Below, piece by piece: positions 57,914 through 64,000 of a stretch of 64,000 nt of DNA. A program made the translations under genes and the position numbers. The first letter of the stretch is position 1; each line of letters opens with the position of its first letter. Location: assembly GCF_030272615.1 (NCBI RefSeq), contig NC_081408.1, positions 607,275,673-607,339,672 of the forward strand, given 5' to 3'. Under the pieces are notes generated by a model. That model searched no databases. It worked only from the letters and a program-made list of their open reading frames with translations, and was not told where the DNA came from. The stretch is from Cryptomeria japonica (taxonomy: Eukaryota > Streptophyta > Pinopsida > Cupressales > Cupressaceae).

Positions 57914-58813
57914 GAAGATAATGCTTATACCTTGCAAACCTTTACCTTCTCCCTTGGATTGAGTCTTTGGTGAAGTTGAATAGTGCCTCTCTTCAACTTG
58001 ATTGGATGGGCTCCTTCTTGATGGATGTGGAATGCTCTCCAAATGCTCAACAAGGTAAGTGTATTGGATTGGGTTTGAGTGATGGATAGGAGGATTTGGA
58101 TTAGAAGATTAAGGATGCATGGATTTGATAGAGGATTATGAAGAGGATGGGAGAAGAAATAGGTAGCATGGTGATGCATAAGAAGTGGATGATTTGTGAG
58201 GATAATAGGCTCCAATCTATAGATTGGAAAAGGCCAATGGAGGGCCAAGACTGATTTGATTATGAAGGGTTGAGATTGATTTTAGATAGAAGGCATGGAT
58301 CAAGGGTGCCTTGGGAAAATAAACAGGAATATAAAATTCCTTGGGAAAAAGGGGGGAAAAATTTGAATTTCAAATATGAGGAATTGAAAATTCCAAAATA
58401 AGGATGCATTGAGGGATTCAAAGGAATTTGAATTTCTTTGAGAGACTCAATGTTGATGTGACATGAGTGGGAATAAAAAATCGAGGGATAATGATAATCA
58501 TGATTATGAGAGATTCTAGAAGGATTAATTAGGCTAATGAGATTAGGAAAAGTGATTTGTAAGAATCACATGACTAGGTTAATTAATTAGAATTAATCAA
58601 CTGAGTGGGTTTAGAGGAAATAATTATTGGAGGGGACTTTAGAAGAATAAGGGAATAATTAATTTATTTGATAAATTAATTATTGGACAATAGTGACAAG
58701 ATTAATTAAATTAGATTTAATTGATTCTGAGAGGAATAAGGATAACACAATTAAAGTCGATTAATTATGTTGATAGGCTTAAATTAATTAAATATTAATT
58801 TTAGGTGTCTACA
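57914..58813 (-). repeat. Gypsy-like LTR relic
   Basis: Ends TAGGTGTCTACA like the element B LTR (ATGTCTACA) and has the ATTAATTAAT-rich part typical of these LTRs in this window. The left border is uncertain, no TSD was found, and it cuts into the copia LTR fragment that follows. Confidence 0.45.
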
Positions 58814-59575
58814 AAAAGAATAAACCATTAGCACAAATCAATAACACACATAACACCAAGATTTTTAATCTGGAAAACCTGGTTAAGGGAAAAACCATGG
58901 TGAGAACCTACCCACAATGAGATAATACACTATTAGGAGTAAATGAAATATTACAATGGGGTATGCACATGCATTCATGCACACTACCTAGATATCATTG
59001 CTCAAATCACAAAACAAGAAGGGCTACAACCCTGAGGAAGACTCACTATCTTACAAAAAGTTTAAGATTACATCTAGAGGATCATGAACTAATGAAATAA
59101 CATCTTCTCATGCCTTGTTATAGTTTCAGTTAAGCACAATCTGATCTACTCTGCCACAAATTTATTTTCACACTTTCGGAAGATCAAAACTCTTGCCAAC
59201 ACATTTACTTGATCACTAACTTACAAATACAATGCAAATACATCTCACAAATGAATATTACATATATTTATACAAATCATCAACCTATATTTCAAGGTTG
59301 GCTCAACCCTCAACACAAATAACAAGAATATAACCTCACACACTACAACAACACATGCAGACCAAAACAATATCAACTAAGACATAGTATTGACCTAAAT
59401 CAACACCACACATAAGGAAAAGCACCAAGAATTATGCCTTGAGCATCTACAACACACTGCAATCACCATGAATGTCACATAACACAAAGAACACCACTGG
59501 ATCAAGAAAATGATCAAATACACCCACAATGATCAATGAGAACTATCAAAATGGATAGAATTGTTATGCCCAACA
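58814..59575 (-). repeat. Partial copia LTR related to elements C and E
   Basis: Shares with the C and E LTRs the order AACAC(C)AAGATTTTTAAT, GGAAAACC...AAACCATGGTG, CCTACCCACAAT, TGCACATGCA...CCTAG, CATTGCTCAA and the end TTATGCCCAACA at 59575. A weak pyrimidine run follows. The first part is missing. Confidence 0.6.
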
Positions 59576-59631
59576 TATCTATTTCCCCATTAGTCTCCTT
59601 GAGTTGAAATGTGGGCCCCCTCTTTTTTTCC

Positions 59632-60540
59632 TTTTACCTCGAAACTCTGGAGTCCCGGAGTCCCGAGGTCCTTTTTGGTTTTTACCTCGGAACTCCGAAG
59701 TTCCGGAGTCCCGAGGTCTTTGTTGGTTACTTTGGAACTCCAAAGCCCCGGAGTCCCAAGGTCTTTTGTTGTTGACCTCAGAACTCAGAGTCCTGAGGTC
59801 ATCTTCACTTTCTGCTTCGGAACCCCAGATTCCCGGAGTTCCAGGGTGGGGTGTTCTTTTTCTTTTTTTGAGCTCAGAAGCCCAGGACCCCAGAGTCTCG
59901 GGGTTGTGTTAAATGCTTTCGTATGGATAGGTTTGGGGAGCTATAAATAGAGATCGTGGACTTTTAAAATTCATTTTGTGCATTCAGAGCTCCTCCTCCC
60001 TAGCTCCAAGTTGCGAACTTCCAGACCTCCGAGCTTTCCTTTGGCATTTTCGGGCATTTTGATTCATCAGGTTGGTGAATTTTCTCACCCTTGTTGTGTT
60101 TTCTTGGTTAGTTTTCTTTTCCTTTTTGTTTTATTTTCTTCTTGTTTTTTGTGTTGTTTTGTTGTTGTTGCATGCCCTAGTTTTGAGCCCAGAACCCCGG
60201 ATCCCCAGAGTTCTGGATGGTTTCCATTTCCACCACCACGAAACCCCGGATCCCTGGAGTTCTGAGCGGCTTCCATTTCCACCACCCAGGAACCCTAGAT
60301 CCCTAGAGTTCCAGGTGGTTTCCATTTCCACCACCCCAGAACCCCAGATCCCTGGAACCCCAGATCCCTAGAACCCCAGATCCCCAGAGTTTCAGATCAC
60401 CCCATTCCATGAGCCCAAAACCTTGGAACCTCAGAGTTCTAAGAGGTTTTTGTGTAGACCTAACCTTGGAACCTCGGATCCCTAGAGTTCTGAGCCTTCT
60501 CTCCTTGTTCCTAACCTAGGACCCTGAAGTCCTGAAGCAA
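59632..60540 (+). repeat. GC-rich tandem repeats around CCGGAGTCCCGAGG / CCCCGGATCCC
   Basis: First block 59632-59900: about five units of 45-50 bases with GGAACTCC, CCGGAGTCCCGAGGTC. Second block 60180-60540: about eight units with AACCCCGGATCCC(C/T)AGAGTT and GGTTTCCATTTCCACCACC. Much richer in G+C than anything else in the window. The TATA box lies between the blocks. Confidence 0.82.
59941..59950 (+). promoter_or_regulatory. TATA box of element D
   Basis: GAGCTATAAATAGAGATC is a near-perfect plant TATA box. Transcription would start about 30 bases on, near 59975, and the ATG at 60608 lies some 630 bases downstream. Confidence 0.65.
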
Positions 60541-60607
60541 TTTAAAGTTTATGCCTCATTTTAGAGACTGAAGATTTGTGTTTTTGCTTCCAGGTTCGAG
60601 TGGTTAG

Positions 60608-63600
60608 ATGGACTCATCTACCAGCAAAAGAGGCAAAGAAATTGATAGACTCCCAGCCACCATGAAGTACCATTACCAGGGATAGGTCCATGTCTCAAAG
60701 CTTCAGAATCAAATTAGATGGGTTACAAACACTGAAATTGGCCACATAGAAATAGAAGATATCAGAACTCAATTGAAAAAAACTACCTTGGAGGCCCTCC
60801 ACCGAAGAATCAAGAGATCCGGCCTAGCAGAGGCCACTATATTCCCACAATTGTTGCAGGCACCAGAATTAATAATGGCCATTGCCCCATTTTTCAATCG
60901 AGAGACTAGAAAGTGCATAGACACATAGGGAAAAATAGTTATAGACTTATCCCCAGATATTCTTGGGTTCATCTTTGGTATCCCCACCAGGGAAGAAGTG
61001 TTTCTGCTAACTAAAGAAGAGGCCTTAAAGGCATGGAATGACAAAATATCAGCCAATAAGAGGCACATGAATGCCAATGGGCTAGAAGAAGAAAGAAAGA
61101 TAGGGCTTAAGGCAATAGAGATCCTAAGGGTGGATTTCAAAGAACCCCAAAAGGACCTGATCATTATGCTCAGCAGAGCCTGCAAGCACTTCCATCCCTA
61201 GATGTTCGAGTTCATGAGCACTATCTTAATAGGGAAATAATACTTTGATTGGCCACAAACCCTCTCTAATAATATCTATAGGCAGATGAAAGAGGTGCAG
61301 CATACACAAAAATTCTTCTTCACATCATATGTCATTTGGGTAGCTACTGGAAAATTCCCAGGCCTACAGGTGGAAGGACAGAAGAAGATATGGGAGTATT
61401 ATTCCCAACTCACTCTAGCCAATACTAAGTTGTATTTCAAGTGAGTCAATGATGCCTTTGTTTTCCCAATAATCATGAAATTGACAAGGGATGTAGGATA
61501 TCGGATTAGCCCAGAGGCTATGGCTATCATTTGAGAGTGGGCATGTTGGTTCATCCAAAACCCATGCTCCACTTACATCAGGGTTAGTGGATTCAAAGGG
61601 AACCCAATGTTGCTGCCTTGTTATTGCAATGATAGTGTGATTCTGCTAGAATATGTAAGGTAGCTTGTAGGCCTTCAGTCATTGTTGTCATCGAAACATA
61701 AAACATGAATCGATTTCTCAGTGTCCATTGGATACTTTGTCTGTTCCAAGATACAAGTGGCAAAACTAGCGGAACAAGAGCTTCAAGATTTAAAATTGAA
61801 AGAATATGATCATGCTAGGGAATTTTATGATCCCTACGGGAAACTCAAATAAGCTATACCTAAGGCATATGAGGGGCACAGGCCCAACCTAGAAGACTTT
61901 TGGGCCAACTTACAAGATAGTTTTGAGGTCAGGGAAAAGAAATATAATAGGTTATCTTTCCCACAGGTAAGAGATTTTGGTATTGAGACTAACCTCCCTA
62001 AAGACCTGAGGGATGATGGAGAGTTACTTGATCCATTCTATAGAGAATCAGGTATAGATAAGAGGCCCCTCTCTCCAGTAAAGTGGTCTGCAACTAAAGA
62101 TACAAGTATGGAGAAGGTCTCCTAGGCGGTCATCAATAGGTCTAAACAATGGTTAAGCAAGAGGGTAAGCTCCAACGTATCAAAAACAAAACAAAAGGAA
62201 TCCACCTTAGGGGTACCTTAGTCAAGAGGCCATAAGGAGTACGCTCGAAAGACAAGGTCAGCCTCAAGGAGAAATACCTCCACTGACCCAGGTGAGGAAG
62301 ACAAGCCTCAAGAAAGAACTAAGGACTTGTTGAAAAAACTCCAAGAAAAGATGAGGGAGTTTGAACTGTTGAAGAAGACTGCAGACCTAGGGGTGACTGA
62401 TGGACTGGGCATGGTACCACTCACCAAAGTTCTCCCACCAAGAATGGCTATAGGCCACACTGAAGGAGAGGGTACCCAAGAAAAAGAAGAGAATGTAGAA
62501 GCTATTGAGGAGATACCCACTCAACCACCTTCAACAGGTACAACAAGTGCTCTAGGCACCACTACTCCTACACCACCATTAGTCAATATATCTGCAGGGT
62601 AGCCTAGAGTGAAAGGCTTCACATCTACCACTGAAGGGGTGAAAGTTAGAAATGTCAAGTCTGACTCCAATTAAGAAGAAGAGGATCTTGAGCAACAATG
62701 ACTGCTATAAGGTGAACGGGGTGAGGCAAAAGACATATTGAATGAAAGGTTGATCCTAACTCCCCAAGATCAAGAAGACCTTCTTAAGGATATAGTAGTC
62801 GAGCAAGCACAGATGGAGCCAAATGATGAAGAAATGGCATTCAATGAAGAGGTCAGTGGTAAGCTAGGAGAATTACACAAACAACGAGCTCTCCAAGCTA
62901 ACCTAGCCTACCAAATTTCCTCACTCCAAGATCCTAGGCAAATGGGAGCCAAAGTAAGAGATGAAGCAGAGGAGCGAGAAAAGGTTTATGTCATAACTGC
63001 AGATATTGTATCACATAAAGGTGATAAAGATGAAGATATACCACAATGGCTAGAGTTTACCTTCGGGAAGAAAAAGAGAAAAGCAGAACTCCCAGAGGTC
63101 ACTCTACAACAAGTAATCAGTGAGGAACCTCCAAAGGTTAAAAAGCTGAAAACCATCCATCATTTGTCAAAAATAGATTCTGGTGAGGTGATTACAGATG
63201 TGGTAGTACCACATGAAGTTGAGAGACAGGTTTCTCCCAAGTATCAAATATCCCAGGTAAATTTGGGTAAGCAAACCAAGTGGGGAGAGCTAGATACCTT
63301 GGAGCTAGCCACAAATGTTGTTAGAGGGCGTGTTGAAAAAGAACATACCTCAAATATGGAGCTTAAGGTGCAACTTGGTCAATATAAATAGCTCCTAATT
63401 GAAATGAGTAAGCCTCTGGACTCTTGTAGAACTGATGACTTGCCTTCAACCTCATCATTGCAAGATGGAGAAGTAAAGGCACTAGTAGAGGTGAGATGAG
63501 TGGCTGCTGCTGTCAAATCTTGGACCCAGGTAAATGCAGCCAAGATTAGGTTGTTCTTGCAGAATACAGTAGAAATATACCATAAGGTGGTACAGGTAGG

Positions 63601-64000
63601 TGGAGCTTTCGCAACCTGCTCCACACAATGGGAGCGGAATGAGAGCACCTTTAATAAACAGCTTGGAGTTTTGAAAAGGATACTACGACTAGGAGAAGAG
63701 GTGGTAGTAAAAGAGGATCTCTTAGGAGTAGATAGTTATGAAAACTTACAGTCCTATGTATACATTTTGGAGCTAAAGATAGATATGTATCAATAGTATA
63801 TCAAGGATATGACTGACATTTGGGACCCTCTCCTCAAGGAAATTTTGTCATATGAGAATTTTGTGATGAACATACTGGGACCTTTTGGCCTTAGAATAGC
63901 TGATACAGGAATAATAGACTAGTAGCAAGTTTTAAATCAGTAGGATGCATATGAGGCACAACACCTAAGACATGTTGCCCCTTTCGATGTCACCCTTATG
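60608..64000 (+). pseudogene. Very long unrecognised frame of element D
   Basis: ATG at 60608 (MDSSTSKRGKEIDRL). The frame can be followed for about 1,120 codons to the window end with some fifteen to twenty stops, mostly TAG where CAG or TGG is likely. A globular N-terminal part includes ETRKCIDT, IVIDLSPDILGFIFGIPTRE and RACKHFHP. The middle is basic (KTRSASRRN) and acidic/helical (KKLQEKMREFELLKKTAD). A Thr/Pro linker follows (TQPPSTGTTSALGTTTPTPP), then an acidic region with KKKRKAEL. Several open pieces remain (62327-62602, 62738-63391, 63500-63796). No enzyme motif is visible. The FGIP turn and the order of parts resemble ORF2 of element C. Function unknown. Confidence 0.5.

Larger units (their letters stand above)
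59590..64000 (+). mobile_element. Element D: retroelement-like unit running off the window
   Basis: A GC-rich repeated leader, a strong TATA box at 59941 and a long broken frame from 60608 form one unit in one direction. By layout it looks like an LTR/leader plus first frame of another retroelement, but no LTR ends, PBS or pol motif is seen in the part present. Confidence 0.45.

Noticed and set aside
57925-58248. Minus-strand frame of 107 residues
   Set aside because: Lies inside an LTR relic and has low-complexity His/Leu/Pro content.

Overview
The window is plant nuclear DNA made almost entirely of mobile elements nested in one another. I see no intact single-copy cellular gene. The sequence is AT-rich, and dead reading frames carry many TAG/TAA stops where CAG/CAA is expected, as in old methylated repeats. 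Introns are short GT-AG type, and LTR retrotransposons carry PBS and PPT signals typical of plants. A seed plant with a very large genome fits; a gymnosperm (conifer) is my best guess, which is inference only.

Layout: the oldest layer is a Ty3/gypsy element of Tat type (element A, + strand) running from before the window start to about 51.25 kb. It has gag, protease, a G-patch domain, a deleted RT, RNase H, a second archaeal-type RNase H, integrase, an antisense plant-mobile-domain gene, and a 3' LTR at 50215. Two blocks interrupt it. The first (2099-17960, TSD GATAA) is a non-autonomous copia-type LTR element (C, minus strand). C's left LTR is itself split by a 9.2 kb LTR element (B, 2693-11887, minus), which looks like a non-autonomous relative of A. 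The second (21403-42727, TSD TATA) is a 21.3 kb DNA transposon (G) with terminal inverted repeats.

Element G is the most interesting item. It carries two convergent genes. Gene 1 (+, 26339-36727) encodes a large DDE-like putative transposase. Gene 2 (minus, 39769-42385) is unrecognised, with at least ten small exons and mostly phase-0 introns. G also has clusters of a CACRTACG-type motif near both ends and before gene 1, a 1.75 kb polypyrimidine tract, a 568 bp tandem duplication and a 358 bp satellite array. A Ty1/copia element (E, 29178-36629, minus, TSD CTCAT) has jumped into the last exon of gene 1. E is nearly complete, and its LTR ends and PPT match those of C, so E is a plausible autonomous partner for C.

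The right part (51.25-64 kb) holds older fragments: an LTR with PBS (F), a LINE relic with zf-RVT and RNase H, long microsatellites, a gypsy-like LTR joined to a copia LTR fragment, and the 5' part of another retroelement-like unit (D). D has GC-rich repeats, a clear TATA box and a very long broken reading frame running off the window.

Most likely order of events: A inserted first, then C and G into A, then B into C and E into G. Four of the five junction pairs are supported by target-site duplications read directly from the sequence.
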